From Phalacrocorax aristotelis (lineage: Eukaryota; Chordata; Aves; Suliformes; Phalacrocoracidae): a stretch of 64,000 nt of DNA. Both the position numbers and the translations under genes were made by a program. The notes beneath the pieces are model-generated. The model was not told where the DNA came from and made no database searches. It saw only the letters and a list, made by a program, of their open reading frames with translations. Location of the stretch: assembly GCF_949628215.1 (NCBI RefSeq), contig NC_134277.1, forward strand, positions 26,797,179 through 26,861,178, read 5' to 3'. Positions 1 through 13,600 of the stretch are shown here, one piece after another (positions within the stretch are counted from its first letter, which is position 1; every line of letters starts with the position of its first letter).

Positions 1-3000
1 CCTTGTGTGAGTAACTGGGGTCCGCTGAGGACAGGGTCATAATCTATGTCTGAATTCAGAGCTTGGAGTACATCTGGGTTACTATGCTGCTCCCACTGCT
101 GCCGACTTTGCCACTGATGCGTGCTGTGTGGGAAGCATCACGTGGGAGCCTGCTGAAGAGGAGCTCCAACTCAGCTGGACACTATTGGTGTCTCTGCCCT
201 TAAGCAGAGATCGTGGGTAGCCATGCTTGCTGTCCTGGCTGCCCAGGGGAACACCTGCCCTAAATGCCCGAAACTAGTGGGTTGGAGGATGGGCAGAATC
301 AGGCTGAAAGGTGGCAGTAGGTCAGCGTGGTGCACATGCAGCTTGCTCCAGAACAGCTCACTGTTCTCTTGAAACCTGAAACCTCAATAAAAACGCAGGA
401 ATTGTCATTGCCTCATGCAGTTATTAACACAGTACTAAGCACCTGTGAGTTTTCAGGACCATTTATTTCTTGAAGTGTAGGAAAATATCATTGATGTAAA
501 TGAGTTTGACCAGGGGCTGCTTCCTAGCCCTGAGCTGCCAACATCTGTCTCCTCCAGCGTAGTTAGAATATTTAAGCAGCCAAATGCTCCAACCAGCTGA
601 GCGGTCATGGGAGGTTTATAATGTGCTACATTTCAACTAGACAAAATTGTTGCCATGAATAGTAATGCCTCATAACTCTAATGCTGTTAGCCCTTCCTTC
701 CCCCCCTGCACACACAACCCAACATTGTGCTGGTGTCTCTGCTGTTTGACAGGGCACTTCCTTCTCAGATTTGACCAAGCCTGTATGCTGAGGTCTGTTT
801 ATTTTTAGTGAGATGTTTACTGCTGCTTTCTTTTGCTCAAAATCTCTGTGGTAAGATTCAGGGCTCTGGGTGATGCACATATGCACTGTAGGCACTTGCC
901 TGTATGCACTGAGACAGCTCTTGCTGTTCATGGCTGCCCTTGCTGGAGCGGGGAGGAGACCCCAATGGGTGGCACATTCGGTAACACTTTAGAGATGCTG
1001 CATATAGCAACGGCCAGGTCACGGACCCGTCCTGAACTTTGACTTAGGTTCTGCTCTGTCTTGGTGCCTGGTGTAAGAAAGTTTGTTTTATTTTCCTATA
1101 CTTTACTCCCCTAGCTGTAAAAGAAATGATGTTATCTACCATGTTTTGTAAAGCGCTATCAGGCCGCGGTTCTGTAGGCATGAGCTGTGCTTTTAACAGC
1201 CTTTGGTGACTTAACCTGAGGGAAGCTGAAACATGAACTCTTTGTGGAAAAGAAAACACATAAAGAAACTTCTTTCCTTATGTCTCAGGCTTTTTAGGTG
1301 CTGTTTCCTTTGCATTAGGAAGTCAGTAATCTCACACATGTTCTTTCTTCCAATGCTACGCTTCAAACTGCACCAGGCAGTGCTGTTGCCACTGTGGCAG
1401 GGAAAATGCATTTTGGGGAGCTAATCAAGGCATTTTTCATTTAGGGTTCAAGCCTTTATTCTCCCCTTCTACGTAAGAGGCCTTCATTGCATCAGTTCCT
1501 CTCCCTTCCCATTCGTGTGTACTTGGAGCCCGTATTTTCCTGCCTACACATCCAGACACCCAGACTCATGCAGGGACCCTTTCCAGAGGAGGCTGACTTG
1601 AGGAAAGCCTACCTGGAGGAGCCAACAGTAGCACCGTTGGCAAAACTGTTCCTGGGAGAGGGGCCAAGGCTGCCACAGGGGCACCAGGATCCATGTGGGA
1701 CATCTCAGGGCAGTCGTAGGTATCTGCTGGTTTATGAACCAAGCATTTGATCTTCTGCCAGCAGAACTTCATGAATTGTGGAAAGAAACATGGGAAACTG
1801 GGGATCACCTTGATTTTCTTTTCCTTGAAGCACAAGTTATTTTTCTTAAGGCCTGAGTTATGATGTAAACGCCAGAATCAATACACAAAGAAGCTAGACC
1901 AGAAGGGACAAGGACAGTATATATGAGACTTAAGATTTTGTTTGCTCACAAAAAAAACCTAGAACACAAAATTCTTGAGCATTTATTTTCTTTACAAATA
2001 ACTTTTCTTTTTTGTAAAACCCAAATCTAGGACTGTTCCAACTAAAAAGTTCAGGTAAAGAGATCAGGGAAGATTTCTTTCCAATGCCTACCCATGCTTT
2101 TTAAAATCTATCTATTCAATAATGGGAAATGATGGGATGATATCTCTAGAGTTTTGGTTTTGGTGTTTTGGTTTTTTTTTTGTAGGCACCAAATTGATTA
2201 GCATCAGTTGCCTGGGTGAGTGTTCAGGCTCTAAGCTGGTAGGCTCTGTTTAAGATTCTGGGTGATTATTTCTCATGAACTTGTGTGCTCTTATCTCATG
2301 TCTTTAGGTTGAGACTCGTTTCTCTATTAAATTTCAGTTTTCTGCATTTGAAAGGAGTGAATTGTATGAATAATTAAAACACATTTATTAACCTCTAATG
2401 ATTGGTCAGTAAGGCTGGGAATTGGACTGAGTGACACTCATCCTTTTTGTAGGAATGAGTAAAAAATTCTTGAAGTTGAATAAATAATATTTTCTGGAGG
2501 TCAGTATGTGCCTGGGTCACAACCTGAAAAATACAAGTACAGTCTCCTCTGGGGTTATCACTGGTCAGTGGCAGCTTGTGGAAGGAGCCCTATTCACTGA
2601 TGTTCCTTCCAACTTATATGAGTATTGCAACAGCACTTGGGTCCTGCAGTCATGGACCACAGCATGACCATGCTGGGCTTTCAGTAAAACATATGGAATA
2701 AATGGTTTCTGTTCGCTCAGTAGAGCTTGAATCTAAGGATAACATAGGCGGAGGGACATGTTTGGCTAATCTCCATTGGCTTGTATATAATCACAGCACG
2801 GAGAGAGCAAGGCCTCATCCCTGCCCCCCTTTCCGGGGCAACTCAGGAGCCTGACGTAGGTGCAGCAAATTGCCCGATGGAGCAGCCTCTCTCCCCATTT
2901 ACTGTATGAGTCTAAAGAGACTAACCTCTGAGCCTGTGCTGCCTGGTGCGAGCACCTTCTGCGGAGACAGTCAGATTTAGCGCCGGTGTCAGTGAGGGTG

Positions 3001-4952
3001 GAGACATTAACCCCTGGAGTGGAAAGCAGAATCTAGTCCTGTGACTTCCTGGGTGATAAGCTGTGCCTCTGTGGGATCTTTTTGACCTTCTGCATTGAGC
3101 CACCCATTGTCGCTGTGGTGGGCTTCCAAGGAGAGGGCTGGAAGCAACAGGGCAGCTGGCTAGGGTGGGATTGCAGGGCACTGGGCAAGAAGCCAGGCTG
3201 GGTGACAAGGACCCAAGGGCTGGTGATCAGAGAAGACTTGGTTACCAAGAGAAAGTCATCTTCTGGTTTGTTTTACTTCATTTCCCATGCTGTTGAAGCA
3301 GGGGAGCAGCCTGAGGGACCACACAGAGGGCTGCCGCTCTCTCACAGTCACAAGCTCTCTATCACAGTGCCCTGGGGGCACATCCCTCCTAATGAAATCA
3401 CCAGCCAGTCTCCGCTGCCTAGCTTTTGTATTAGCAGAGTTTAAATTAGGCCATCACTCTGAAGCACCAGCCTCTCTTTGCTAGTGACAGATGAGGAGAT
3501 GCAAGTATAACCAAAGGAGCAAATTAACCCAATCTGACTCATCTAATCTTTGTTATGAAATGCTCCAAGGAGGAAGTGGGGACTTGCTCTTCAGCATGTG
3601 CTGGAACCTGGGCTCTGGCTACAGAAGCATTTCTGAACCAGCCTTGGAGCAAGGCTGACCAAGGGTATCAGCAAGGTCTAGGATGCAGACTGGCAGAGCA
3701 GCTGGGCCATGGGCCAAAGAAGGTTACCGCCTTGCAGGGGCAGTATTTCCAATATGTTCCTGGGCTGGAGAGAGGGCAAACGATTGCATAACAAGTGGTA
3801 AATACCCCACTACAAAATGGGAAACTTTTTATATTGGCTTAATGGTTTTGTGGTGATGAGGCTCAGGACTAGTGCAGTGAGGGACCAGAGAAAGGGAAAG
3901 TGGTTTGAGTGTTTGATAGGATCTCCCACCCAGTATGTGGAGAGGAGGAGGCCAACTGACCAAAGTGGGCTCTCTCCCACCTGTCATGGAGAGGGAACAA
4001 TCACCCTTCTGGTTCCTCTTCTCCACTCCGTTAAACCAGCCTAATACCTAGTTTTTGGTATTTATCTCGATTCATTGTTTCATATTCAAACCTATATAAA
4101 TGGAAATGAATATGTTGAAAAGTTTCTTCAGGAAGGTACAGAAAACATTGTGTTTATATAAGCTGTTACTCCTCACTGTACATTGTATACCCGCCTGGGT
4201 ATCAGTGAAAAATCATTTGCAGAATGGCTGTATGTGTACTGTCTATTGTTTAGAATGCCTATTTTTGTGAAGATGATGCTAGTCAAAATAATTAGGTGTA
4301 ATGGAGAGGAAGTATATGGATAAATGGTACAAAGTGCTACAAAAAGGCTGAATTTGCTCTGGAAGGAGACTTAACATTTCATTACTCCCATTGCAGCTTC
4401 TAAGAGCAAGGTAACCTGAAAAGGAAAGGGATTACTTTGACAAATCACTTTTATTTTCCTTCCTACAATAACTCACAGACAAAAGACAGATTGGTTTTTC
4501 AATGCATTGTGTCAGATAATTCTCTCTTCTGACTCAGCCACCCTCCCCCAACCTTAACTTGACTGAAATGGCAATTTGATTGTACATGTATAAATCCTGC
4601 TATCTCTGTAAATGTGTGTTTCAAGGTTTACTACAGCACCATAGTCTATATTTTCTCTATGAAACGTGAAGGTCCCAAATGCTATGCATGTTCAAGAGGA
4701 GGGATGGGATTGGGCAGGTGCTATTGCCCTTGCAACCAGCCGCAGTCAGGCATTGCCAATGTCCCCTCATGATTTGGTCTTGTGCCCTTAACTGGAGGAG
4801 GTGAGGCATAAACCTGAGCAAGGTCTAACAAGTCTGGAAATGGGATGTTCTTCTGAACATTGAGGCATTTAGTCCAATACAGAAATGCCCAATGCTGACT
4901 GGGAGCTAAAGCCAGTCAACCAGCTTGGAAGATAAATTCCCATTGTAAGGGA
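1..4952. other. Non-coding block, no gene recognised
   Basis: The first part (1-400) is GC-richer and has AATAAA at 386-391 on the plus strand, which could be a transcript end, but nothing else supports that. Open frames here (833-1042, 1487-1750, 2921-3484, 3555-3791) overlap on both strands and match no family I know. The neighbouring mammalian gene VPS50 would be expected on this side, but its C-terminal residues were not found. Confidence 0.6.
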
Positions 4953-5108
4953 TAGAATCACAGAATCACAGGTTGGAAGGGACCTCAGGGATCATCTAGT
5001 CCAGTCTTTCTAGGAAGAGCACAGTCTAGACAAGATGGCCCAGCACCCTGTCCAGCCGACTCTTAAAAGTGTCCAATGTGACCAGGTCAACCACTTCCCT
5101 GGGGAGGT
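4953..5108 (-). mobile_element. CR1 LINE 3'-end fragment
   Basis: The plus strand reads as the reverse complement of a CR1 3' end. It opens with the terminal octamer repeat (AGAATCAC, AGAATCAC), then GGTTGGAAGGGACCTC and ATCATCTAGTCCA. It continues through AAGATGGCCCAGCACCCTGT and ends around CCACTTCCCTGGGGAG. Only the untranslated 3' region is present. The element is strongly 5'-truncated, as is usual for CR1, and carries enough changes to be an old copy. Confidence 0.9.
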
Positions 5109-8100
5109 AGGATGACCCACAAATGGGGAGGAGACCAGAGGAAAAGGTGAGGGTCCCTGTTTCCTGCAATCTTGCAAACAAGGTCATTGGGTTTTCTTAA
5201 AGAGCTTTCTTGTAACATTAACCATCTGCTGTGATATGATATAGCTTCAGTGTGCTATTTTGGGTCAGAAAGGAATATGACTGAAACTTTCACAGTTTCT
5301 CAAAGTTAACTTTGAAGGTATGAAGAAATAAATCCCAAAATACAGAGGAGATTGTCATGACTGAGATAAAGAGGACTGAAGTAGTGCAACTCCAGTACTA
5401 TTGCTCCAAAACACCAACGGAGCACAGAAGGAGTGGGAAGGAGGCAGAGCCTGGCTTCAGCCAACACAAAGGCAGTGAGAAAAAACTACCTTTGCAGGGA
5501 AGGAATTGGAGAAAAAAAACCTGAGCAGAATATTGACTTCCAACCTTCTGTCAAAATATGCCTTGAAACAGTAAATCCAGCGACTGAATTCCCATTACAT
5601 ACAAAAGAGACTGAAACAAGCCTGTGAGACAAAAACCATTAGTAAGGTAAGAGGGAAATGTTTTCCTCCATAAAATGTCAAATGTACTTTTTATTCCATA
5701 GAGACACACATGTATTCAGGGCCACTGCTATGTGTGAACTCTGTCAGAAAGACATTGTTTCTCTATCCTAATCCATTTGCAAATTGAGTCAGTGAAGTAC
5801 CAATTAACCTCAGGTCATTAATTTTAAATACAGTTTCAATTTTCTTTCTTTTTTTCTTTGCTTTTTTTTTCTTTAACTTGTGTAATGGCCTGTGGGGAGA
5901 AAAAAAAAATGTTGCTTGGGTCCTTTGCCTTCCATAAATCTTTTCTTAATGCACCAATATCAGGGCTTAGATTACCATTATCCTTGACCTTTGAGCTCCT
6001 GAAGACATTTCTATGCCTTTAGTTTTAGTCTCCATCCTCTACTTCCTCAGCAGAGATGTTTCTCTGGGCAGGGGGAAGTAGTCCCAGCTCTTATCTTGAT
6101 TGAGAATGTGGGTCTATTTTGCTTTTTTGGGAGACGGAGAAGGAGCAAGAGTTCAGGATCTATAAAAACAAATTCCTGCTTTTGTTTCTTTAGTTTCATT
6201 ATTTTATTTTAATTTTAATTATTTTAAAGCCATTTTCCATATTTTTAGGTCTTATATTTCATTTTTACTTTCAGAGTGTTTTTTAATTTTAATTGAAGGT
6301 TTAAAAGAATAGGGTATTTGTTGGGTTTTATAATGTGCCAAGAGATTGTCTGCTGTGAGCTCCTTAGGTGCTTGGTAGTGTCTCTTGATCTACATATACT
6401 ATTTGTTATACAATATTTAGCTTCTCTTAGGGTTTTAATTTCACAGGGGCCACATTGAGAACAATCAGCTAAGTGACCACCTCTGAGTTAAACCTTTCGG
6501 GAACAATTTGTGGTGAGTGAATTAGGGATTCCTCATCAGCACCTCCTTGTTCTGGATAAAACCAGATTTTCTGACATAGCGGGGAATGCCCACAAGATTT
6601 GGCCATGGCTAAATTTGCTCTAGGGGGACTTCATGAGTTGAGCTAACTGTTCTGCCTATTTTAAGCCACACTTAACAGTGCTTTTAACAGTTCTATAGGG
6701 ATTGCTGAGTATTATGGGAAACCACACAATTCTTCAATTAAGCAAGAGCTCTATTTATTACCTTAGGAGACCCATCCAGTTGCTTTCTAGCTGCTCAGCT
6801 CAGTTGCATTCATGACTTATACCATGAAGAGCTTCACTATGCAGCTCCTGAGGACAGTCAAACATAGACTCTAATGAGCTAAAAGCTGCCCTGGAATTGA
6901 TTCTTCTGCTTGTGAAAGAAGAATAATAATGTCATGCCAGCTGATTTTGCTAATTTTCTTACCAGCTCAGGTGTTTAAATCTTAAAAATTAACCACACCA
7001 AAAATAGGAAAAAATACTAAAACCACCAGTTGTCCCTGTGCCCTGTCCCCCCCACCCCCACCCAAAGAGATAAAATCCACAGTTTAATTCTGAAATTTTA
7101 CCTGTATGCAGTTTATTAGAATAAGTCATCAAGGAAATTACATCTCATTTCACCAAACAATATTCTGGGAATCAAAACATATTCTATCTGGATAGGTGGG
7201 GGTTAAAGTGATTAAATGTTTGAACAGAGAGAAAAAAAAATGAATCAATGGTGTTTTGTCTCAAACCAGACAAGGCCAGTGACTTGTTGAAATCTGATAA
7301 TGAAACTCTGCAGAAGAGGTATCTGGACATATATTGACCAGATGTATCTCATCTGCCCCTTGGGTTACTTTCAACATGAACAGACACAGTATTTTCTAGC
7401 AAGATTATTGCAGCTCAGTGAATAGCAATACCTGCTTCATTTCGGTTCCTGGCTCCTAACAGTCCCCTGCTTCAGGTTCCCAGTTTAGACCACAAGCTGC
7501 ATGGAGGCATCCGGCTGCAGTGTGCACACTGAGGGCTCCCCTACTGCCAGAGGACAGAGGGAGGCAGGTGTTAAGCGGAAGTCAGTTACCATGCCAGCAA
7601 GTTGCCAGTCTTATTTCTACTTATAAAGTGACTACACCAAGTGTGAGTTGGAGGTCCGCAGCTTCTTGAGGGTGCTTGGAGTTAACATGCACAAGATTTG
7701 TAATAAATACACATCTCCATGAGATCACTGGCAGCCCTGTGCAAATCAAAATGACTCCCTGTGAGTTAAACTACATGTTAACCTTCAATGACTCTTCCAT
7801 GACGGTGAAAGAGGGCTGGCTCAGACCTGGCTTCCTTGCACACACATTTCCTGAAATCATCAGTGAAAATTCTGGATGACCAAGAATGTGGAGTTGTTCC
7901 TAAATTGATTTACATTAGTTCAAAGGACATATGGAATGGATCTGCCATTTGACTTAGGCACTCGCAATGTTGTTTCTCAGAAACATGTCTTTCTTACAAC
8001 CTGCGATGTGTTTCTACCTGGCACAGGAAGGATTTCTACTTGTAATATTTCATGGCATTACAGCTTGTATAATTCCAAACTTATATTAGGAGCTGTAGCA

Positions 8101-8879
8101 TGTTGTCTCTGTCAAAAAGTGTTAAAACAGTTCTGAATAAAATTAGTCTGTCAATACTGTGCAATAAACTATTAAAAAAAAAACCCAAACCCACAACATT
8201 TATGCATATTTCTTTAATTCCTGTTTATAATTTGACTCCCTAACTTTTATGGTAGAGTTTTTGCATTTTTATTAATATTAATTCGTATTATTTAGTTTCC
8301 AGTTGCTTGGTAACTGTTGACAGGCTTATGCTAGTCATACCCATAAAGAATGCAGGAGGATTTATAAGACAAGCATGAGTCAGTTGTACTGCTGTCTCCT
8401 CAAAACGTGCTATCCAGAGCAATTCTTCAGGCTGCTCTGGAGTTTACTTCTCTATTTTGCTTTATCCTATGCCCTTTTCTGGAATCTACTTGCATGGTCC
8501 TGCTCCTCTCCTCTATTTCCCTCACTCTCCATTGCTTTCTTTACCAGGAAGAAGCCTCCTGAAATTGCTTATTGCACTCAGGTCCTATGTGCGCTATGAC
8601 TAATTCTTAACTCTGACTTTTATTCCAGTTTATCAAAAGCTCCATTTGCCCTGTGACTGCCAACGAGCACCTTTGGCTTTCCCTGAGGCATTTGTTACAC
8701 TCTGCAATGAATCATTCTCTGCAATACAGTGGCATCTGAGAGCCTGAGACACACAAAACTGATCCAATCTAATAACAGAGTAACTATTCATAAGAGATAC
8801 TGTATAACTGATCTGGATAGGAGATAAGCTGGGTAAGCAGCTGGGTGGCCAGGAGGGAAGCATTTAGGAGGACTTTATT
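5109..8879. other. Non-coding AT-rich block, no gene recognised
   Basis: It contains pyrimidine runs (about 5843-5877), an A-rich run near 5901, a C-run cluster (7041-7063) and AT-rich sequence around 6190-6300 and 8220-8300. Short open frames at 7676-8136 and 8375-8599 show no family features. Confidence 0.6.
7041..7063 (-). other. G-quadruplex-type motif on the minus strand
   Basis: The plus strand has C runs of 3, 7, 5 and 3 separated by TGT, A and A. The minus strand therefore has four G runs of at least three with loops of 1-3 nt, which fits the standard G4 pattern. Confidence 0.75.
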
Positions 8880-9424
8880 ACACTCAAATTCTTCTTATGG
8901 GCAAAAAGAAGAACACAGCTTCCTGTGTTCCAACTTGTGCCCATTGCCCCTTGTCCTGTTGTTGGGCACCACTGAAAAGAGTCCAGTCCCATCCTCTTGA
9001 TACTCACCCTTCAGATAGTTGTAGACATTGGTAAGATCCCCCCCTCAGCCTCCTCTTCTCCAGGCTGAATAAATGCAAGTCTCTCAGCCTTTCCTCATAA
9101 GGGAGATGCTCCAGTCCCCTGATCATCTTGGTAGCTCTCTGCTGGACTTGCTTGAGCAGTTCCACCTCCTTCTTGAACTGGGGAGCCCAGAACTGGACAC
9201 AGTACTCCAGATGTGGTCTCACTAGGGCAGAGTAGAGGGGGAGGATAACCTCCCTCAACCTGCTGGTCACACTCCTTTTAATGCATCCCAGGATACTGTT
9301 GGACTTCTTGGCCTCAAGGGCACGTTGCTGGCTCAGGGGCAGCTTGCTGTTCACCAGCACTCCCAGGTCCTTCTCAGTGGAGCTGCTTTCCAACAGGTCA
9401 GCCCCCAGCCTGTACCGGTGCAAA
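8880..9424 (-). mobile_element. CR1 LINE fragment: C-terminal ORF2 and part of 3' UTR
   Basis: On the minus strand an open frame reads [20 protein letters not shown], then [40 protein letters not shown] and [20 protein letters not shown]. This is the conserved segment after the reverse transcriptase in CR1 ORF2. The frame is lost after EKRRLRG, where an extra G in a G run turns the expected [12 protein letters not shown] into another frame. Non-coding CR1 sequence follows to about 8880 and then stops before the usual terminal octamers. The copy is truncated at both ends and dead. Confidence 0.93.
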
Positions 9425-9666
9425 TGGAAATGGAAATATAGACATTGTTTTCCCAATGTGGAAGGAAGGGTATTCATACAGATTCATTTGGTACAACTCA
9501 CACATACCCTATTTCTGAGAGGAGTGCCACCTCATCACATGGAGGAAAAGCTTCCCTGCATGAATTAACATTCATGGATTTAGTTTTTCTTTGAAAATTA
9601 CCTAAGATTCACTACTGAAACTCTGATATTGTACTTGCTCTGTAAATGCACAAATGGTTGTTTCTT

Positions 9667-9698
9667 GTTTGTTTGTTTGTTTGTTTGTTTGTTTGTTT
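9667..9698 (+). repeat. (GTTT)8 microsatellite
   Basis: Eight perfect GTTT units, flanked by further T/G-rich sequence to about 9720. Confidence 0.95.
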
Positions 9699-10647
9699 TG
9701 GTTTGGTGTTTTTGCTTTTTTTCTAATTTTTGGCATTGTTATGGCAAGAAGTCCCAAAGTTTTGGTTAAACAAAAGTGAAAAGTGAAAAATTATTCTTTT
9801 AAATGGGTTTCAATATGCTGCCTTTTGATGCTTTTGCATCTTCAGACAAGAATGGAAGTCCTGATTAAGTTTTCTGTTGCTCAACATCTTAATTATTTTC
9901 ATCAAACATCTTTTTAGTAATCCCCTTTCCAACACAAGCATTTCCAGACTATCTGTCCTTCTCCTGTTCCCTCTGTTTCTGTGAGAAAGCTCAGGCCTTT
10001 AGGGTATTTCTTGCAAAAGGCAAAGCCAGGCTGAACTTCAGGGCAGCCAGTCAGCTCAGGCCAGGTCTACCATCAGAAGAGGTCCCAAACAGGCAGCACC
10101 ACATGGAGAAAGGGTGGTGCTTTCACAGACAGGACTGTGCCAACAGCTGCCTAGTACCCAACATTAGTTTCCTGTATGTACTTTTAGAGGCTTCTCCTTT
10201 CTCTACTGGTGTTATTCATGGTTCAAATTACTTCGTAAGCACAATGTGCCTTCCTTTAAGACTGATGATACCTACATTTAGTGGTTAATGTGGGCATTTT
10301 AGGTCTCTGGCTCCTTCAGAGTTCTTGGTGATGTACTAATCCCTCTGAGGAATATACAGAAGAGGAGAAGCAGACCCAGTGGGAATATATTTCTGATAGA
10401 AAATCATCTGCCCTCTCGAAAGCATTCCCTGAAATGCCTCATTACCCCACAGACCAACTGATTCTTCCATCATTCTGCATCCAGAATTTGTGTGCTTACT
10501 TATTGACAGAGAATTACAAGACCTCTGAGTGTATGAGCTGTCAGAACATTAATGGACATGCCACATTTTCCCACTACAGCAAGATTGGTTGCCTTTCCCA
10601 AAATATATTTATAGCTTTGTCTCAAGACTTTGTTGATCTGTTGCAGC

Positions 10648-10667
10648 AAAAAAAAAAAAAAAAAAAA
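10648..10667 (+). repeat. A20 homopolymer
   Basis: Twenty A followed by GAAGAAGAGG. It could be a retroposon tail, but no source sequence is recognised upstream. Confidence 0.9.
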
Positions 10668-13600
10668 GAAGAAGAGGTAATTCTGTGGTCTGGATTGTGA
10701 ATAAAGTCTTATTTAAAAAAACCATAGTTGTGCCCTTGACTCTAAAATGGGATTTCTGGTTGCATTTGGTTGTATTTTGTGAACATATTTCAAACACTCA
10801 CATTTGGTCCACAAACCTTATCTTTTATATCCCTGAAAAGCAGCTACTAGCTTTTTCTATAATGGTGCTTTAGGGAATTCTCCTATCTGGTTTCAGTGTG
10901 GTTTGCAGGGTTGCTTACAAAGTCTGTTACCTACCTAAAAAATCTTTTCTTCCAAGAAAAGCTCGACCAACCTCTTCTGCTTCTTTCTTTTTCTCCAAAC
11001 AATACCAAAGCCATTTTACAAGGGTAAATTGGTAAATCAGCAGGCATGCACCAAGGAGTCCACCCATGGATTAGAAGCACCAGCTCAAGGAAAGTGTGGA
11101 GCATTTCTCTTTCCTACCTTGCCCATCAAATGACAATTTCATGCCAGATGTGTAACTTCAGAGGAAGTTATGAGTTACATATTTGAATTTTTGATATTTT
11201 AAGATGTTGTTCTCTCAACTTACAACTTACTGAAAAGTAAGGCTGGTAAGGAGCAGGCTGGGTTGAAAGTGAATCAATCCCAGTTCAAAAATGGAATAAT
11301 TTCTAGTTCAAATTCATTTGTATGTTTTATTGGTATAAACTGATGAGAACAGAAGTAACTAGACATTGTAGTTATCTGTTAATTCATACCATGAGCTAAA
11401 GAATATCCAGGGTGTTGCATGCTAAAGTAAGCTTATTAGTAGCATTAAGAACTTCCGATTATACAAAACTCTTATAAAACTGCCCTTGAGGTATTAGATT
11501 AAATAGCCTGATAGGTAAGTATTTAGCTACTCTAAGTGAAAATATTCAAAGAGGGGAAGTGCCTTTTCCAAGAGTTTTGAATGCTTTTGAAACCTCAGGG
11601 CTACCTTATGATTAAATATTGGGGAAAAATACTTTTAGAAAACTTCTGCATAAATCACTGGTGGTTTGTGGCATGAAAGCTGGCAAGGATTGCTAGCTCT
11701 CAGGCACTGTGTTACCTTGTGGCTCCCCACCTTACCCACCGCAGCGTTGGATTCACTCTAGTTTCGCAGTGTTTCTATAGATTATTGCTATGCGTCTCAG
11801 CAGTGAGCACCAACCTAGTGTGACAACTTGTGCAGGGAGATATGTCCAAGAGAATACTTATCACAACATGCAGCCCACGTCAGTAGTGGTTTTTTTCATG
11901 AAATCTGTTTATCCTTTCATACGAGTTCTCCAGGAAACTGCCTGCCCTGTCTGTTCTGTAAGCTGTGTCCTCACTGCAGACTTCAGTCAGCATAGCTACA
12001 TGAGTCAGGACAGGGTATGTGCAAAATGAGACCGACACAGCTCTCCTGGACAATACCTCTGGTAACAACAGTTACATATGCCATGGGCTGCATGGACGTT
12101 CTGTGTCCTTTGCTGCTGCCCAGTCCTCTAACACATCAAATCTGAATTGCATGTCTTCACTTTGAGCACAAGTAGTTCACCATGGCCTATACCCCGCCTG
12201 CAATGCCAGCTGTCCTCCCCATATTGACCAATTTCCAAATGACTGTCTTTGTGTTTTCTCCTGCTCTGTCTCTTATGTAAAACAGTAATTGCACAAAGAA
12301 AAGACAAAAAGCTGTATGACTGAAAAGGCATGAATCAGATGCCTCATCAGAGGAGTCTGTGTTACCCCAGAGGCCCAGCGTGGCTCAGATGTCTGACGGG
12401 GGCTGGCAGGGAGGACACAGGGTCTACAGAAAATCCACACTTTTCTGGAGGGGCAGCAGCCCGCCAGGGTATACCAGGGCATCTAACTCAGTGCTAGATA
12501 TTTCTGTGGTGAACAGTACACTTGCTTTCTTTTTCTAGGCCTCAATTTTGGGCTTTAAGCAAACAGAAGGTTTTACAGAAAATAGAGATATTTCTGCGAA
12601 ATTGCTTTGGCAATGAGGTTTTAAATGCACTACTATCTGTAAATTACTGTCATCTTTGATGGCTGCTGTTTTCATGGACCAACCATTAAAATGCTATTTC
12701 AGGATGTTGTGTTTTTTAGCTGAACAAAATGTATATGGTACCAAACATAACATCCTATGTTTGTATGCCCAGTTAAAAAGTAACATATGCTCACTATCAG
12801 TTTTTATATCCCTATATGTCTTCCATTTCATTCAGAAACTCTTCTTAAAAAATACTATTTTTCTGTAGGATAATAATTAAATTATTTCACTGAAGCTGCT
12901 GGATGTGACAAATTACTTCCATGACAAATGATTGGACCATTAAATGCTTCCTTGTTTAGCAATAGCAGTAAAAATGGGAAGCTTAGCTTCATGCAGATTT
13001 AAGCAGGGGCTCAGGCAACTGATTGAACAGATTGCTGTAGGGACCTGACATTGGATATAAAGGTAATTTGTATTTTGGTTTCTTTTGCTCTGTATTTCTC
13101 AGTGTGTACAGAAGTGGCAGAAGCAGCAGAGAAAAGGTGAGAAATGCAAGAAGACATCCAGAGCAGATGAAATGATGGCAACCTGGAAGCAGATGAAAGA
13201 AAGAGAGGGTGAGTGACTGTAACTTTTTGGGATAAGACATAGCTGAAGGAGGCATGGACTTAGGAGCAAACGATCTGCCTTGATGTGTCCATGGAAAGAG
13301 GGGTAGGTGCATAGCCAGTAAGCTTGCTCTATTAAAATAAAGTTACTTGATAAACTACATTTCTGTGGACTGTAATGAGATTTAGCAGAAATTCTTGAAC
13401 CACGGGATATAAACTGAGGCTGGTGCTTTCCAAAGGGAGTGAGAGAATGAATGCTGATCTCCCTGTAATTTTAAAAATAAAAATTTAAATATAAGAGCAA
13501 AGTTGATGTCCTCTAACTTCAGCCATGTGAAGCCAGGGTCCATGAGTAACCTCTAGAAATGTCACTTCACTCTCTCTTCACTGACTGTGAATGAAATTTC

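Noticed and set aside
9004..9477. 157-codon minus-strand open frame as a host gene
   Set aside because: Its sequence is CR1 ORF2 C-terminus. The first residues are flanking DNA and the last are out of frame.
12989..13312. 107-codon minus-strand open frame with a hydrophobic segment
   Set aside because: No start context, splice or family support. The translation is Leu/Phe-rich because the plus strand is purine-rich here.
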